Notes: generated from the sequence alone by a model not told the origin. A stretch of 64,000 nt of DNA from an uncultured Desulfobulbus sp. (GCF_963665445.1 NZ_OY762276.1:4272601-4336600); one strand, 5' to 3'. Positions 42,729 through 53,140 are shown, numbered from the stretch's first letter. Numbers and translations are program-made.

Positions 42729-43376
42729 CTATTTCGTTCTCGCACCAAAGACAAGCTTTCCGCCAAGGTGGCCGGCAAAGCCAACCGCCCCAACCAAAAT
42801 GAGGGAAAACAAAAGAAAAATCCACCGGCCGGGGGAGGCGGTGGTTAGAATTTCCGGTTGAACCGCCCGCCAAAGGGTAAGGACGCAGAGCAGAACTACG
42901 GTGACTATCGAGGCACCTATCTTGATCTTAAAGGTAAAGGTCATGGCGCCACCATAGCGTTTCTGCCAAACTTCATATCCGGTGAAGATAACCGCCGGCA
43001 TGGCGATCAGCACAAAAATATAACTGTAAAAGGCGGCTGTTTCAAAGAGGGGCAGACCCAAGATGGCTGTCATCAGGAGAAAGATCAAGGCCATCGGCAA
43101 AACACCGTTGGGCGTATGCACCATGATGGGGTGGAGGTGGTGGCGCAGAATCTGATTTGTGGCAAAGGCGTATGCCTTTGCGAGAAAGGTTGGTTCTGTT
43201 GCGGGTGGTGCGGCTGAAACAACAGGTTCTTCTTTAACGGTCTGTTCCTCCTGGGCAGGTTGTTCTTCGATCACCTCGACAAACATGCTTTTGTCAGCGG
43301 AACAAATCGGACACTCATCCGGAGGTTCATCTCCCTCGTGAATATAACCGCAGACCGTACATTCCCATTTTTTCAT
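42729..43376 (-). CDS. Rubredoxin-domain membrane protein with DUF2231-like region
   Basis: 215 aa. Residues 1-35 form a rubredoxin-like iron site (WECTVCGYIHEGDEPPDECPICSADK). A Pro/Glu-rich linker follows (about 36-60), then a four-span membrane domain starting HHLHPIMVHTPNGVLPMALIFLLM. The membrane-facing histidine cluster (HLHPIMVH) is typical of DUF2231 proteins, which may bind haem. A rubredoxin fused to such a domain suggests electron transfer at the membrane, perhaps to rubrerythrin (the adjacent gene), but this is inference. Confidence 0.82.
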   Translation of the reverse strand: MKKWECTVCGYIHEGDEPPDECPICSADKSMFVEVIEEQPAQEEQTVKEEPVVSAAPPATEPTFLAKAYAFATNQILRHHLHPIMVHTPNGVLPMALIFLLMTAILGLPLFETAAFYSYIFVLIAMPAVIFTGYEVWQKRYGGAMTFTFKIKIGASIVTVVLLCVLTLWRAVQPEILTTASPGRWIFLLFSLILVGAVGFAGHLGGKLVFGARTK

Positions 43377-43497
43377 CCTGCACCTCCACTCAAGAAAATC
43401 ATTGAAATTGAAGCGTAAAAGGTATTTTTCCTAATTCCTTACTATCCTCTAAATCAACTCATTGCAGCAAAAAATACACGATTTTACAAGCTTATTT

Positions 43498-44508
43498 TTA
43501 GTACAGCTCGTGTTTCAGATCACGCTGAAAAAGTTCCCGCACCGCATCGGCACACTTTTTATCCTCATACAGCACCTGATACACCTGCTCCAGGATAGGC
43601 ATTTCAACCTGCAGGCTCTTGGCCAGGGCATAACAGGATTTGGTGGTCTTCACCCCTTCGGCAACCATCTTCATCTCGCTGAGCGCCTGATCAAGGGTCA
43701 ATCCGGAGCCGAGTTTCAACCCCACGGTCCGATTTCGGCTCAAGTCACCGGTACAGGTCAACACCAGGTCCCCCATGCCGCCAAGACCGGCAAAGGTCTG
43801 TTGCTGTCCGCCAAGGGCCACACCCATGCGGGTTATTTCCGCCAGACCGCGGGTCATCAGGGCCGCCCGGGTGTTGAGCCCATAGCCGAGGCCGTCGCAG
43901 ATTCCGGCCGCAATGGCAATGACGTTTTTCATCGCTCCGCTGATCTCAAGGCCGATGACGTCGCTTGAGGAGTAGACCCGAAAATAGTCGGTGGAGAAAA
44001 GCTGCTGCACCGCTTCCGCAGCCGCAAGATCGCTGAAGGCAACGGTGACCGCTGTGGGTTGTTTGTCGGCCACCTCTTTGGCAAAACTGGGCCCGCTCAA
44101 CACGCCGAGATGCAGTTTCTTACAGCTGCAGGCCTCCTGGAGCATGACCCCGGTCATGGTCAGTCCGCTAGATATTTCGATCCCCTTGACCGCAGATACA
44201 ACCAGTGTCTCTTCGGGCAACAGGGGAAACAACTGGCGATAGACCTCACGATAGCCATGGGAAGGCACCACCATGGCCACACACTGCGCACCGTTGACCG
44301 CTTGGGAGAGATCGTCAGTGACGCTTAAGGTGTCGGGAAAGCGATGGCCAGGCTGATAGCGTTTGTTTTCTCGATCCCGGGACAGATTGCCAATATGTTC
44401 GACATCCCTGTCCCAGAGGGTGACCTTCACCCCTTTCCGGGCCAAGAGGAGAGCCAGGGCAGTGCCCCAGCTCCCGGCCCCGATCATCGCGACCTTATCA
44501 ATCTTCAT
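43498..44508 (-). CDS. gpsA: Glycerol-3-phosphate dehydrogenase [NAD(P)+]
   Basis: 336 aa. Makes sn-glycerol-3-phosphate for phospholipids. The N-terminal Rossmann motif is [14 protein letters not shown]; substrate and catalytic elements include [10 protein letters not shown], a lysine in [15 protein letters not shown], and [14 protein letters not shown] with NRxVG ([13 protein letters not shown]). ATG 44508 overlaps the gyrA end by 11 bp and uses GAGGGTG within gyrA as ribosome-binding site. Confidence 0.97.
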   Translation of the reverse strand: MKIDKVAMIGAGSWGTALALLLARKGVKVTLWDRDVEHIGNLSRDRENKRYQPGHRFPDTLSVTDDLSQAVNGAQCVAMVVPSHGYREVYRQLFPLLPEETLVVSAVKGIEISSGLTMTGVMLQEACSCKKLHLGVLSGPSFAKEVADKQPTAVTVAFSDLAAAEAVQQLFSTDYFRVYSSSDVIGLEISGAMKNVIAIAAGICDGLGYGLNTRAALMTRGLAEITRMGVALGGQQQTFAGLGGMGDLVLTCTGDLSRNRTVGLKLGSGLTLDQALSEMKMVAEGVKTTKSCYALAKSLQVEMPILEQVYQVLYEDKKCADAVRELFQRDLKHELY

Positions 44509-46987
44509 TTTCACCCTCCACGAGTTCCTCGTCATCGTCCATGTCCTCCTCACGGGCGAGAATGGACATATCAACAACGTATTCATCGTCTTCTAGGTTG
44601 ATGAGTCGAACGCCCTGGGTATTGCGGCCGATAATCCGCACCGAATCCATGGGCATGCGAATAATTTTTCCGGAATTAGCAACCAGCATGACCTGATCCT
44701 CATCCACCACCGGCAAAACACCGACCACGTTGCCGTTGCGTTCGCTGGTCTTGATGGTGAACACGCCCTTGCCTCCGCGATTTTGCAGTTTGTACTCGGA
44801 AACCGCGGTACGCTTGCCGTAGCCGTTTTCGGTGACCGTGAGGATGGAATCGTCACTTTTTATGATGGCAACCCCCACCACTGTATCGTCCTCTCCCAGG
44901 GTAATACCCTTGACGCCGGCTGCCAGACGGCCCATGGCGCGCACATCGGATTCATGGAAATGGATCGACAACCCTTTCTTGGTCACAAGAAAAATTTCAT
45001 CATCACCAGAGGTGATGGCTGCGGTGAGAATCTCGTCGTCATCACGGATGGTCAGGCCAAACTTACCCTTGCGAAGAGGCCGTTTATATTCGGAAATAAA
45101 GGTTTTCTTAACCCGGCCGAGTTTGGTCACCGTCAACACGGACACCGAGTCGTCCATGTTCGCCAGGTCTGCCACCGGCAAGATAGCAGCCACTTTTTCC
45201 TTGTCTCCCAGTTCGAGCAGGTTGACGATGGCCTTGCCGCGGGCTGTTCGTCCGGCCAAGGGCAACTCGTACACCTTGCGCCAAAACACGCGACCGCGGT
45301 TGGTGAAAAAGAGGAAGGTATCGAGGTTGGAAGCGGTATAGAGGCTGGTGACGAAATCGTCTTCCAGGGTAACCATGCCGCGTACGCCCTTGCCGCCACG
45401 TCGCTGCGCTCGATACAGATTAAGCGGGTTGCGTTTGATGTACCCCGTGTGGGAAACCGTGACCACCATCTCCTCGGGAGCGATCAGATCCTCGGGGAGG
45501 ATTTCATCGGGCGCATCAATGATCTCGGTGCGGCGTTCATCGCCATACTCCTCACGGATGGTTTCGAATTCCTCACGGATGATCCCCACCACCAGGTTGT
45601 CATCGGCCAGGACATGTTTCAACCAACTGATTTTCTCGAGGATCTCGTTGTAATCGTGGATGATCTTATCACGCTCGAGGCCGGTCAGCCGTTGCAGGCG
45701 CATATCGAGGATGGTCTGGGCCTGAATCTCGGAGAGATCGAAACGCCGAATCAACCCTTCCTTGGCTTCGGCCGGGTTGGCGGAGCCCTTGATCAGTTCC
45801 ACCACCTCATCGAGGTTGGTGATGGCAATCTTGAGACCTTCGAGGATATGGGCCCGTTCCTCTGCCTTGCGGAGCTCATAGGCGGTGCGCCGGTAGACCA
45901 CGGTCTTGCGGTGAGCAAGAAAGTGCTGCAGGATCTGCTTGAGATTGAGAATCTCGGGCTTGTTGTTGACGATACAGAGCAGAATGATGCCGAAACTCTT
46001 CTGCAGCGGGGTCATCTTGTACAACTGGTTGATCACCACATCGGCGATCTCGTCCTTACGCAGATCAAGGACCACGCGTACCCCGTGACGATCCGACTCA
46101 TCGCGGATCTCGGAGATGGAGGTAATGCGTTTTTCTTTCATCAGCAGGGCGATCTTCTCCACCAGGGAGGCCTTGTTCTGCTGAAAGGGAATTTCGGTAA
46201 TGACAATGGTTTCTCCACCATTGGCCCGCTGCTCGATATGGGTCTTCGAGCGCATCAGGACCACGCCGCGACCTGTCTCATAGGCCTCGCGGATACCGGC
46301 CCGACCGCAGATGAAACCACCGGTGGGGAAGTCCGGACCGGTGATGATCTCCATCAGCTGGTGCACGGTGATATCCGCATCGTCGATCAGGGCGATAAGG
46401 CCGTTGATCACCTCGGTGAGGTTATGCGGTGGGATCTTGGTCGCCATACCAACGGCAATACCTTCGGAGCCGTTGATGAGAATGTTGGGAATCTTGGAGG
46501 GAAGGACCGAGGGCTCCTGCAGGGAGTTGTCGTAGTTGGGAACAAAATCAACGGTTTCCTTATCCAGGTCGGTCACCAGCTCCTGATCGAGGCGGGTCAT
46601 GCGCGCTTCGGTGTAACGCATGGCAGCGGCCGAGTCGCCGTCCATGGAACCGAAGTTGCCCTGGCCATCCACCAGGGGATAGCGCATGGAAAAATCCTGG
46701 GCCATGCGCACCAGGGTATCGTAGGCCGCAGTATCACCGTGGGGATGAAACTTACCGATGACATCACCGACGATGCGCGCAGACTTGATATAGGGCCGGT
46801 TATAGGTGTTTCCCAACTCGCGCATGGCATAGAGCGTACGGCGATGGACCGGTTTGAGGCCGTCGCGCACATCGGGCAGGGCCCTGCCGATAATGACCGA
46901 CATGGCATAATCCAGGTAGGATTTGCGCAGTTCCCTGGATATGGGAATGGTTGGCTGTTGGGGTGTTTCGACTGATTCTTGGGTCAT
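44498..46987 (-). CDS. gyrA: DNA gyrase subunit A
   Basis: 829 aa. Type II topoisomerase subunit with the active-site tyrosine in [10 protein letters not shown] and the N-terminal [28 protein letters not shown]. The quinolone-resistance loop reads [17 protein letters not shown] (Thr at the position of E. coli Ser83, Asp87 kept). Six C-terminal beta-pinwheel blades follow, including the GyrA box [10 protein letters not shown], and the tail is acidic. Preceded by gyrB, followed by overlapping gpsA. Confidence 0.98.
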   Translation of the reverse strand: MTQESVETPQQPTIPISRELRKSYLDYAMSVIIGRALPDVRDGLKPVHRRTLYAMRELGNTYNRPYIKSARIVGDVIGKFHPHGDTAAYDTLVRMAQDFSMRYPLVDGQGNFGSMDGDSAAAMRYTEARMTRLDQELVTDLDKETVDFVPNYDNSLQEPSVLPSKIPNILINGSEGIAVGMATKIPPHNLTEVINGLIALIDDADITVHQLMEIITGPDFPTGGFICGRAGIREAYETGRGVVLMRSKTHIEQRANGGETIVITEIPFQQNKASLVEKIALLMKEKRITSISEIRDESDRHGVRVVLDLRKDEIADVVINQLYKMTPLQKSFGIILLCIVNNKPEILNLKQILQHFLAHRKTVVYRRTAYELRKAEERAHILEGLKIAITNLDEVVELIKGSANPAEAKEGLIRRFDLSEIQAQTILDMRLQRLTGLERDKIIHDYNEILEKISWLKHVLADDNLVVGIIREEFETIREEYGDERRTEIIDAPDEILPEDLIAPEEMVVTVSHTGYIKRNPLNLYRAQRRGGKGVRGMVTLEDDFVTSLYTASNLDTFLFFTNRGRVFWRKVYELPLAGRTARGKAIVNLLELGDKEKVAAILPVADLANMDDSVSVLTVTKLGRVKKTFISEYKRPLRKGKFGLTIRDDDEILTAAITSGDDEIFLVTKKGLSIHFHESDVRAMGRLAAGVKGITLGEDDTVVGVAIIKSDDSILTVTENGYGKRTAVSEYKLQNRGGKGVFTIKTSERNGNVVGVLPVVDEDQVMLVANSGKIIRMPMDSVRIIGRNTQGVRLINLEDDEYVVDMSILAREEDMDDDEELVEGENED

Positions 46988-47046
46988 TGTTAATTCCTAA
47001 GTGACTTGTTCGTAAAGGGAGATGAGCCGCCAGAAGGATAAATTGC

Positions 47047-49458
47047 TCAGATATCCAGGTCGGCCACTTCCAGGGCATGATTTTGAATAAAATCACGGCG
47101 TGGCTCAACCTTGTCTCCCATGAGCGTGGTGAACATGTCGTCGGTTATTTCAACATCATCGATCTTGACCTGCACCAGGGTGCGGTTTTCCGGATTCATG
47201 GTGGTATCCCAGAGCTGTTCCGGATTCATCTCCCCCAGCCCCTTGTAGCGCTGCAGGTGGTATCCCTTGAAGGTTTCCTCGCGGACCACCTCGATCAGCC
47301 GGTGCCAGTTTTCAACATTAACCTTGGTCTCCTGACCCGTTGATGCCGTACGAATCAGGGTGAAGCTGCCCTGGAGATAAGATTCGATACTCTTGAACAG
47401 ATCGAGGGCATGGCGGTATTCGTTGATCAACGGGATATTCGGTCCAAAGATCGCTGTCATATGGGATTGACCGGCAAAGGTGACGTCAAACTCAAAGCAG
47501 GCGGGCCGCCAGATACAGGAACGAATTGGTCCGATGAAGGAGGCCATGTCGGTCAGTTTTCCGGCAATCCCTTCGACGAATTCCCTGTTTTCAAACTGGG
47601 CTGCGGTGTGAATCCCCTCCTTGAGCAAGAAGAAGGTCATGGCCTCCTGAATATTCATCCGCTCGAGATAGCGAAGCACCCGTTCAAAGGCGGACAGTTT
47701 GCGCAGGACGTCGACCATGTCCCCTTCGCCAATCTCGCCCTGGGTTTCGGTCTGAACGCGGATCATCTGGCTGGCCTGGGTATAGAGGTAGCCATTGAGC
47801 TCCTCGTCGTTGAGGAAATACTGCTCTTTTTTGCCTTTACCCAGGCGGTATAGCGGCGGCTGTCCGATGTAGACATGGCCGTTTTCGATCAACGGCAGCA
47901 TCTGGCGGTAAAAGAAGGTCAACAGCAGGGTACGGATATGGGCGCCATCGACGTCGGCATCTGTCATGATGATGATTTTGTGATAGCGGAGTTTCTCCAA
48001 TTCAAACTCCTCGTTGCCGATACCGGTTCCGAGAGAGGCCACCAACTGCTTGATCTCTTCTGAACCCAGTATCTTGTCAAAGCGGGCCTTTTCCACGTTC
48101 ATGATCTTGCCGCGCAGGGGCAGGATAGCCTGAATGGATCGGTCGCGACCCTGTTTGGCCGAACCGCCTGCGGAATCACCCTCGACGATGAACAGCTCGC
48201 GTTGGGCCGGGTCCTTGCTCTGGCATTCGGCCAACTTTCCGGCCATCATCACCGATACGCTGCCCTTTTTGCGGGAGAGATCACGGGCCTTGCGCGCCGC
48301 ATCCCGAGCGCGGGCCGCCTCGACCGCCTTGCTGAGGATTGCCTTGGCCACAGCCGGGTTTTGTTCGAAATAGATGCCCAGTTTTTCCCCGCAGAGCGAC
48401 TCGACAATGGATTTTACCTCGGAGTTGCCGAGCTTGGTCTTGGTCTGGCCTTCGAACTGGGGATTGGGCACGCGCACCGAGATAATGCAGGACAATCCCT
48501 CGCGCACATCGTCGCCCCCCAGTTTCTCCTTCAGGTTTTTAGGCACCACGTCATCGCTGGCATAACGGTTGATACACTTGGTCAGGGCCGCACGAAACCC
48601 GGCCACATGAGAACCGCCTTCCTTGGTGTTGATGTTGTTGACAAAGGAAAAGAGGCGTTCCGAATAGCCGTCAAAATACTGCAGACAGATGTCCACCTGG
48701 ACACTGTCCCGCTCACCGGTGATGAAAATAGGCGAAGGATGGACGCAGGTGCGGTTGCGGTTGAGGTATTCGACATAGGAGACAATGCCGCCCTCGAAAT
48801 GAAAACTGTCTTCGGCGCCATCCCGTTCGTCCTTGAGCAAGATGTAAATGTTTTTATTGAGAAAGGCCAGCTCCCGCATCCTGTTCTTCACGATCTCGTA
48901 CTGAAAGACGATGGTCTCGGTGAAAATTTCCGGATCAGGCTGGAAATGAATGGAGGTCCCGGATTGCTCGCTGGTGCCTATCTCTTCGAGTTCACTTGTT
49001 TTCAGGCCGTATTCATAGGTTTGCCGGTAGATTTTTCCGTTGCGCTGTACCTTGGCCACGGTAGTCACGCTCAGGGCATTGACCACCGAAACACCGACAC
49101 CATGGAGACCGCCGGAAACCTTGTAGGTGGAATGGTCGAACTTGCCACCGGCATGGAGGGTGGTCATGACCAGTTCCAGGGCCGACATATTTTCCGTAGG
49201 ATGCATATCCACCGGAATACCGCGACCGTTATCCTCAACCGTGACCGAATTATTCTCGTGGATAACAATGCTTATCTTAGAGCAGTAGCCTGCAAGGGCC
49301 TCATCTATGGAGTTGTCGACCACCTCGTAGATCAGATGATGCAAACCCTCGATACCGGTATTGCCGATATACATGGATGGTCGTTTACGAACAGCTTCAA
49401 GCCCATCAAGAACCTTGATCTGTTCCGCACCATAAGAAGTGTTGCTTATTTCACTCAC
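47047..49458 (-). CDS. gyrB: DNA gyrase subunit B
   Basis: 803 aa with GTG start behind AAGGAAC. GHKL ATPase motifs EVVDNSIDEALAG, DNGRGIPVD, and GGLHGVGVSVVNALS; TOPRIM acidic residues in LFIVEGDSAGGSAKQGRDR and IIMTDADVDGAHIRTLLLTFF. The region about 590-735 contains the Gram-negative-type insertion before the terminal RYKGLGEMNPEQLWDTTM box. Located between dnaN and gyrA; recF is absent from this run. Confidence 0.98.
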   Translation of the reverse strand: MSEISNTSYGAEQIKVLDGLEAVRKRPSMYIGNTGIEGLHHLIYEVVDNSIDEALAGYCSKISIVIHENNSVTVEDNGRGIPVDMHPTENMSALELVMTTLHAGGKFDHSTYKVSGGLHGVGVSVVNALSVTTVAKVQRNGKIYRQTYEYGLKTSELEEIGTSEQSGTSIHFQPDPEIFTETIVFQYEIVKNRMRELAFLNKNIYILLKDERDGAEDSFHFEGGIVSYVEYLNRNRTCVHPSPIFITGERDSVQVDICLQYFDGYSERLFSFVNNINTKEGGSHVAGFRAALTKCINRYASDDVVPKNLKEKLGGDDVREGLSCIISVRVPNPQFEGQTKTKLGNSEVKSIVESLCGEKLGIYFEQNPAVAKAILSKAVEAARARDAARKARDLSRKKGSVSVMMAGKLAECQSKDPAQRELFIVEGDSAGGSAKQGRDRSIQAILPLRGKIMNVEKARFDKILGSEEIKQLVASLGTGIGNEEFELEKLRYHKIIIMTDADVDGAHIRTLLLTFFYRQMLPLIENGHVYIGQPPLYRLGKGKKEQYFLNDEELNGYLYTQASQMIRVQTETQGEIGEGDMVDVLRKLSAFERVLRYLERMNIQEAMTFFLLKEGIHTAAQFENREFVEGIAGKLTDMASFIGPIRSCIWRPACFEFDVTFAGQSHMTAIFGPNIPLINEYRHALDLFKSIESYLQGSFTLIRTASTGQETKVNVENWHRLIEVVREETFKGYHLQRYKGLGEMNPEQLWDTTMNPENRTLVQVKIDDVEITDDMFTTLMGDKVEPRRDFIQNHALEVADLDI

Positions 49459-49600
49459 GTTGTTCCTTCACTGTAAAATTGTCGTTCTCGCAAATTGTTG
49501 AAAACATATTCAACAGATCAATTTTCCGTTGTAATTTTTCAACAACCTTTCCTGCGAGTTTTCAAGATCAATCACCGGGTAAGGGGCTATATATTCACAT

Positions 49601-50731
49601 TTAGAGTTTCATCGGCATGATCACGCTTAAAAATCCGGGATCCTCCTCCGAGGTTATCATGCAGGGGCTCTCCTGGTTGTTGATACTGGCAATGACCGTT
49701 TTTCCTTCCATAACCTGCAGTGTTTCAATGAAATAGCGGCAGTTGAATCCCAAAGAGAGCTCTTCTCCGGCATAGTCGACCTCAAATTCGTCCTTGGCCG
49801 AGCCGAAGTCGGCATTCTGCGAGGTCAGGACCATCATGTTCGCGGAAACCTCCATTTTGATGGCATGGAACAAGTCTTCGGTGAAGAGATTGATACGTTT
49901 CAAACTCTCAAGAAAACGATTGCGGTCGATGCGAATGGAGTTTTCCTTGGACAACATATTGAGCAGCCCTTGGAAGTCAGGGAAATCGCCTTCCATGAGG
50001 CGAATGATCAACAGTGAATCATCGCTTTTCAGGACAGCCTGCTTCTCCTCCACTCCAAAGACAAAGGTATTGCGATTTTCGCAAAATTTGCGGATTTCCT
50101 GAACGCCTCTTCGGGGAATGAGGGTGGTTGGGTTGAGGTTGAGCGCATCGAGACCGGCATCCACATCCCTGTTCATGATGGTGAGTCGATGACCGTCGGA
50201 GGTTATCATCTTCAGGCTGAGCTGATCATCGGTTTTCACCTTCTGCAGCAAGGCGGCGGTGAGGGTGAACATGTTTTCCTTGTCTTGGGCAATTGAAAAT
50301 ATCGTTTTATCAACAAGATCGACCATAATAGCACTGTCCATGGTCAACATCGCATCTTCATCGTAATGGGGGAACTGGGGAAACTCATCAGCCATCATTC
50401 CCGCAAGACGATAGACGCTGGGCCCGGCGGTGATTTCAACCCAATTGTTATCCAGCTCCTTAAAAGACAGTGTTGAGGAGCCCGATTCACGGGTTATTTC
50501 GAAGAGTTTTTTGGCAGGGAGGGTGAGAGTGCCTGTTTGGATGACTTCTGCAGGAATGGACTGTTTCAAGCCTATTTCCAAATCCGTACCGGTAAGAACG
50601 ATCTGCTCCTGTTCAACCTCGACCAGTACATTGGACAATATGGCCAATGTTCCTTTCTTACTGGTAATGTTCTGTTGAGCACTGATTCCACGCAGGAGAT
50701 CATCTCGGCTTATGTTAAACTGGAAGGCCAT
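49601..50731 (-). CDS. dnaN: DNA polymerase III beta subunit (sliding clamp)
   Basis: 376 aa. Three clamp domains: N-terminal MAFQFNISRDDLLRGISAQQNITSKKGTLAILSNVLVEV, central VDLVDKTIFSIAQDKENMFTLTAALL with SDGHRLTIMNR, and C-terminal HAIKMEVSANMMVLTSQNADFGSAKDEFE ending SVIMPMKL. AAAGGAATG precedes the ATG. It is 142 bp upstream of gyrB. dnaA is not next to it in this window. Confidence 0.97.
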   Translation of the reverse strand: MAFQFNISRDDLLRGISAQQNITSKKGTLAILSNVLVEVEQEQIVLTGTDLEIGLKQSIPAEVIQTGTLTLPAKKLFEITRESGSSTLSFKELDNNWVEITAGPSVYRLAGMMADEFPQFPHYDEDAMLTMDSAIMVDLVDKTIFSIAQDKENMFTLTAALLQKVKTDDQLSLKMITSDGHRLTIMNRDVDAGLDALNLNPTTLIPRRGVQEIRKFCENRNTFVFGVEEKQAVLKSDDSLLIIRLMEGDFPDFQGLLNMLSKENSIRIDRNRFLESLKRINLFTEDLFHAIKMEVSANMMVLTSQNADFGSAKDEFEVDYAGEELSLGFNCRYFIETLQVMEGKTVIASINNQESPCMITSEEDPGFLSVIMPMKL

Positions 50732-51018
50732 AGTAACATTCCTTTATATTTATAGATTATTTGTTGTTGTTATTAACGCTGTTTAAATGTTGAAATAAGA
50801 TTTAATTATCTGTTTTTATGATAAATATTCTGTTTAGAAGAATGTTTGTCAGGGGGGAGGTATGTGGTGAAAAAGGAGAGAACACAGAAAGCCGTTTGTT
50901 GTACTAGGGTTGCGCACAGGTTATCAACAGTCTTTTCAACACTTTTTACTCCGTGCAAAACTACTCTAAAAATCGCGAAAAATCAATTGTTTTGTTTGAT
51001 AATAAACGGGCAAAAAAT
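50732..51018. promoter_or_regulatory. Divergent region upstream of dnaN with DnaA-box-like words
   Basis: AT-rich 287 bp between divergent dnaN and a serine-hydrolase gene. It contains TTATCAACA (50921-50929), one base off the DnaA-box consensus, and TTTTCAACA (50933-50941). Too few boxes to call oriC; they may control dnaN. Confidence 0.35.
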
Positions 51019-52113
51019 ATGGAAATTCAATTAAATAAAAAGCTCTCCGACCTGGTCCGGCAGGGGCTTGTTGATGAGGTGTTTTGTGGTATCTCCGCAG
51101 GCGTCAGTGTCGGGCATAAAGGGCAGCGATTTCGCTCCCTGATCAGTGGAGGAAAAACCCGTTTTGATGGAGAGGCTAGGGAGGTGACAACCGCGACCCT
51201 GTTTGATCTGGCCTCGTTGACCAAACCTCTTGCTACCGTGCTCTGTACCCTCTCACTGATAGATCAGGGAAAGCTTGATTGGTTGGATACGGTGGATACG
51301 TTTTTCTCAGGAGCATGGCCCGGGGTTCGCTTGGAGGATCTGCTGCACCACTGTTCGGGTTTGCCCGCCTACCGGCCGTACTATCGGCAGTTTCCGCCGG
51401 TCCTATCCCTGGCTGCGAAAAATAGGCTGCTGGACATGATCCTTGCCGAACACCTGGAGTATGCAACCGGCACCACTTCCGTCTACAGTGATCTGGGATT
51501 CATTGTTCTTGGGCGGATTGTTGAGCGCTGCGCCGCAATGAGCCTGGACCAGTTCTTTCAACAGGAGATAGCCGAGCCCTTGGGGATTGCGGATACGCTT
51601 TGCTTTCTCCCCATAAACGGGGCGAGAAGGGAAGGGGCTGATATTGCGGCAACGGAAAACTGCCCTTGGAGGCAAGCTGTTATCCAAGGCGAGGTGCACG
51701 ATGAAAACTGTTGGTTGATGGGTGGGGTTGCCGGTCATGCCGGTCTCTTTGGCACCGTAGAGGCAGTGTTGAGCCTTTGCGAACTTCTGTTGGATGTGTG
51801 GAAAGGGTATGCAGCTCACCCGGCCTTTTCCCGGGCCTTGCTCTATCATGCACTCAGCCATAAACAAGCCCACTCGGGCTGGTGTCTGGGATTTGATACC
51901 CCGTCACCGGGAGGTTCAAGCAGCGGACGCTATTTTTCTCCGGCGAGCGTGGGACATCTGGGATTCAGTGGAACCTCCTTCTGGATCGATCCGGAAAAAG
52001 AGGTGGTTGTGGTGTTGCTGACCAACAGAGTCCATCCTACCCGCGAGAACGTGAAGATTCGGACCTATCGGCCCTGGTTTCACGATCAGTTGATGGAGAT
52101 CATCTGCCGGTAG
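51019..52113 (+). CDS. Serine hydrolase, beta-lactamase/penicillin-binding family (class C type)
   Basis: 364 aa, no signal peptide evident. The S-x-x-K active-site motif is LASLTKPLATVL (about residues 65-76), the second motif YSDLGFIVLG takes the YxN place, and HSGWCLGFDT with GFSGTSFWIDPE lies in the KTG/HxG region. PF00144 members include esterases, D-aminopeptidases and beta-lactamases; substrate unknown and likely cytoplasmic. Start chosen at ATG 51019, where homology begins; the frame is open back to 50953. A strong bidirectional terminator follows. Confidence 0.85.
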   Translation: MEIQLNKKLSDLVRQGLVDEVFCGISAGVSVGHKGQRFRSLISGGKTRFDGEAREVTTATLFDLASLTKPLATVLCTLSLIDQGKLDWLDTVDTFFSGAWPGVRLEDLLHHCSGLPAYRPYYRQFPPVLSLAAKNRLLDMILAEHLEYATGTTSVYSDLGFIVLGRIVERCAAMSLDQFFQQEIAEPLGIADTLCFLPINGARREGADIAATENCPWRQAVIQGEVHDENCWLMGGVAGHAGLFGTVEAVLSLCELLLDVWKGYAAHPAFSRALLYHALSHKQAHSGWCLGFDTPSPGGSSSGRYFSPASVGHLGFSGTSFWIDPEKEVVVVLLTNRVHPTRENVKIRTYRPWFHDQLMEIICR

Positions 52114-52144
52114 TGGGAGAGAAGAGGCAAAGAGTTCATGCCAA

Positions 52145-52180
52145 AAACCCCTTTCACCAACATTGGCGAAAGGGGTTTTT
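52145..52180. terminator. Bidirectional terminator
   Basis: Stem AAACCCCTTTC / GAAAGGGGTTT with a 12-nt loop, T-run on the plus side and A-run on the minus side, between the convergent hydrolase gene and the sulfur cluster. Confidence 0.9.
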
Positions 52181-52208
52181 CATCCATTGAATACTCTGTC
52201 AAAGAGAA

Positions 52209-52397
52209 TTACCACCAGCAGACGGTCTTGTCGTTGGCGAATATTTTCTGTACCAGAATATCGTAGTTGGGCTCGCCTTCGTAGAGTTTGAACTCATCGG
52301 CGGTCCGGTCACGGTTAAGGATTTCAACCAGTTTCTCAACATCTGCAGAGGGTTTGGATCTGTAGACCTGCAGAATTTTCATTGTTTCATCACTCAT
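52209..52397 (-). CDS. Small conserved protein of the YedE-TusA-DsrE cluster (62 aa)
   Basis: MSDETMKILQVYRSKPSADVEKLVEILNRDRTADEF... ending DKTVCWW. AGGAGATT precedes the ATG. Soluble, alpha/beta in appearance with a single cysteine next to two C-terminal tryptophans. Last gene of the minus-strand group tusA-DsrE-like-unknown-this. It corresponds by position to one of the two hypothetical proteins that accompany this cluster in sulfur disproportionators. Function unknown. Confidence 0.75.
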   Translation of the reverse strand: MSDETMKILQVYRSKPSADVEKLVEILNRDRTADEFKLYEGEPNYDILVQKIFANDKTVCWW

Positions 52398-52411
52398 CGC
52401 GCAATCTCCTC

Positions 52412-52759
52412 TTATTCGCTACAAGCAGCAGGCGGCTCGTGGGATTGTTTGGGAAGACCGTAAGGAATGATGAAGTCAGCGTCTCTCATTGCCTCGCCAA
52501 GTTCTTCCAAAGAAATATTGGCAATTTCAGCATCTGCAGGCAGATCGGTGGGAGCCTCGGCACCGCAGCTGTAGACCTGACCTTCCATGTCCATGATCCA
52601 GGCGATGTTTTCCGACATGTAGTTGGAAAAACGGGGGAACTCGCCGTTCATGATAACGGGGAAGGCGTAGTGGTTCTCAACGGCAAGACCCAGACCGGAA
52701 CGAATACCGTCGTTGTAAACACGGTTGGCGATCAGGATATATACTTTCAATGATTCCAT
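52412..52759 (-). CDS. Conserved protein of the YedE-TusA-DsrE cluster, DsrE-like fold possible (115 aa)
   Basis: MESLKVYILIANRVYNDGIRSGLGLAVENHYAFPVIMNGEFPRF... with IIPYGLPKQSHEPPAACSE at the end. An N-terminal strand followed by a helix with a SGLGLAVENHYAFPVI segment is reminiscent of DsrE/DsrF-like subunits. Cysteines are at YSCGAE and the C-terminal AACSE. AAGGAGATACGGAC precedes the ATG. The second hypothetical of the cluster; exact role unknown. Confidence 0.7.
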   Translation of the reverse strand: MESLKVYILIANRVYNDGIRSGLGLAVENHYAFPVIMNGEFPRFSNYMSENIAWIMDMEGQVYSCGAEAPTDLPADAEIANISLEELGEAMRDADFIIPYGLPKQSHEPPAACSE

Positions 52760-52771
52760 GTCCGTATCTCC

Positions 52772-53104
52772 TTACATGACGATATACTTGGCGCATTCGT
52801 CGAGAATGGCACCATGGAAAGCCTGAGTACGCATCTGTTTGTCGATCAATCCGCGCGGAATGTCGGCAACGTTGTCAAAGCCTTCACAGATGTAGCTGTC
52901 AGCACAGATGGCGATATCTTCAACCGCACACAGCTGGGTCAGCTCGTAGAAGAGGGGATTCTTGGTCAGGTGAATCGATTTATAGGTAAAGAAAACCATG
53001 ACCTTTTTCCCAGCACGAACAGCGGCTTTAGCGATGCCGAGGATGTGACGCATATGCTGAGGAGAGGTGACAAAAATCCCGAGTTTATTCGGATCAGCAG
53101 CCAT
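52772..53104 (-). CDS. DsrE-like sulfur carrier protein
   Basis: 110 aa. KLGIFVTSPQHMRHILGIAKAAVRAGKKVMVFFTYKSIHL is the DsrE-family strand-helix-strand start, where the family handles sulfane sulfur on cysteines. Several cysteines follow (LTQLCAVEDIAICADSYICEGF, LDECAKYIVM). TTGGAGGAATAG precedes the ATG. It lies between tusA and the 115-aa gene, all co-directional. Expected to receive or pass persulfide with TusA. Confidence 0.82.
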   Translation of the reverse strand: MAADPNKLGIFVTSPQHMRHILGIAKAAVRAGKKVMVFFTYKSIHLTKNPLFYELTQLCAVEDIAICADSYICEGFDNVADIPRGLIDKQMRTQAFHGAILDECAKYIVM

Positions 53105-53140
53105 TAGCTATTCCTCCAATAAAGGATGTAAACAGGATGA

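Noticed and set aside
44783-46975. 730-codon plus-strand open frame opposite gyrA
   Set aside because: Entirely antisense to an unmistakable gyrA; His/Asp-rich composition is typical of a mirror frame.
50921-50941. Chromosomal origin upstream of dnaN
   Set aside because: Only two imperfect DnaA-box-like words and no dnaA nearby; not enough for an oriC call.
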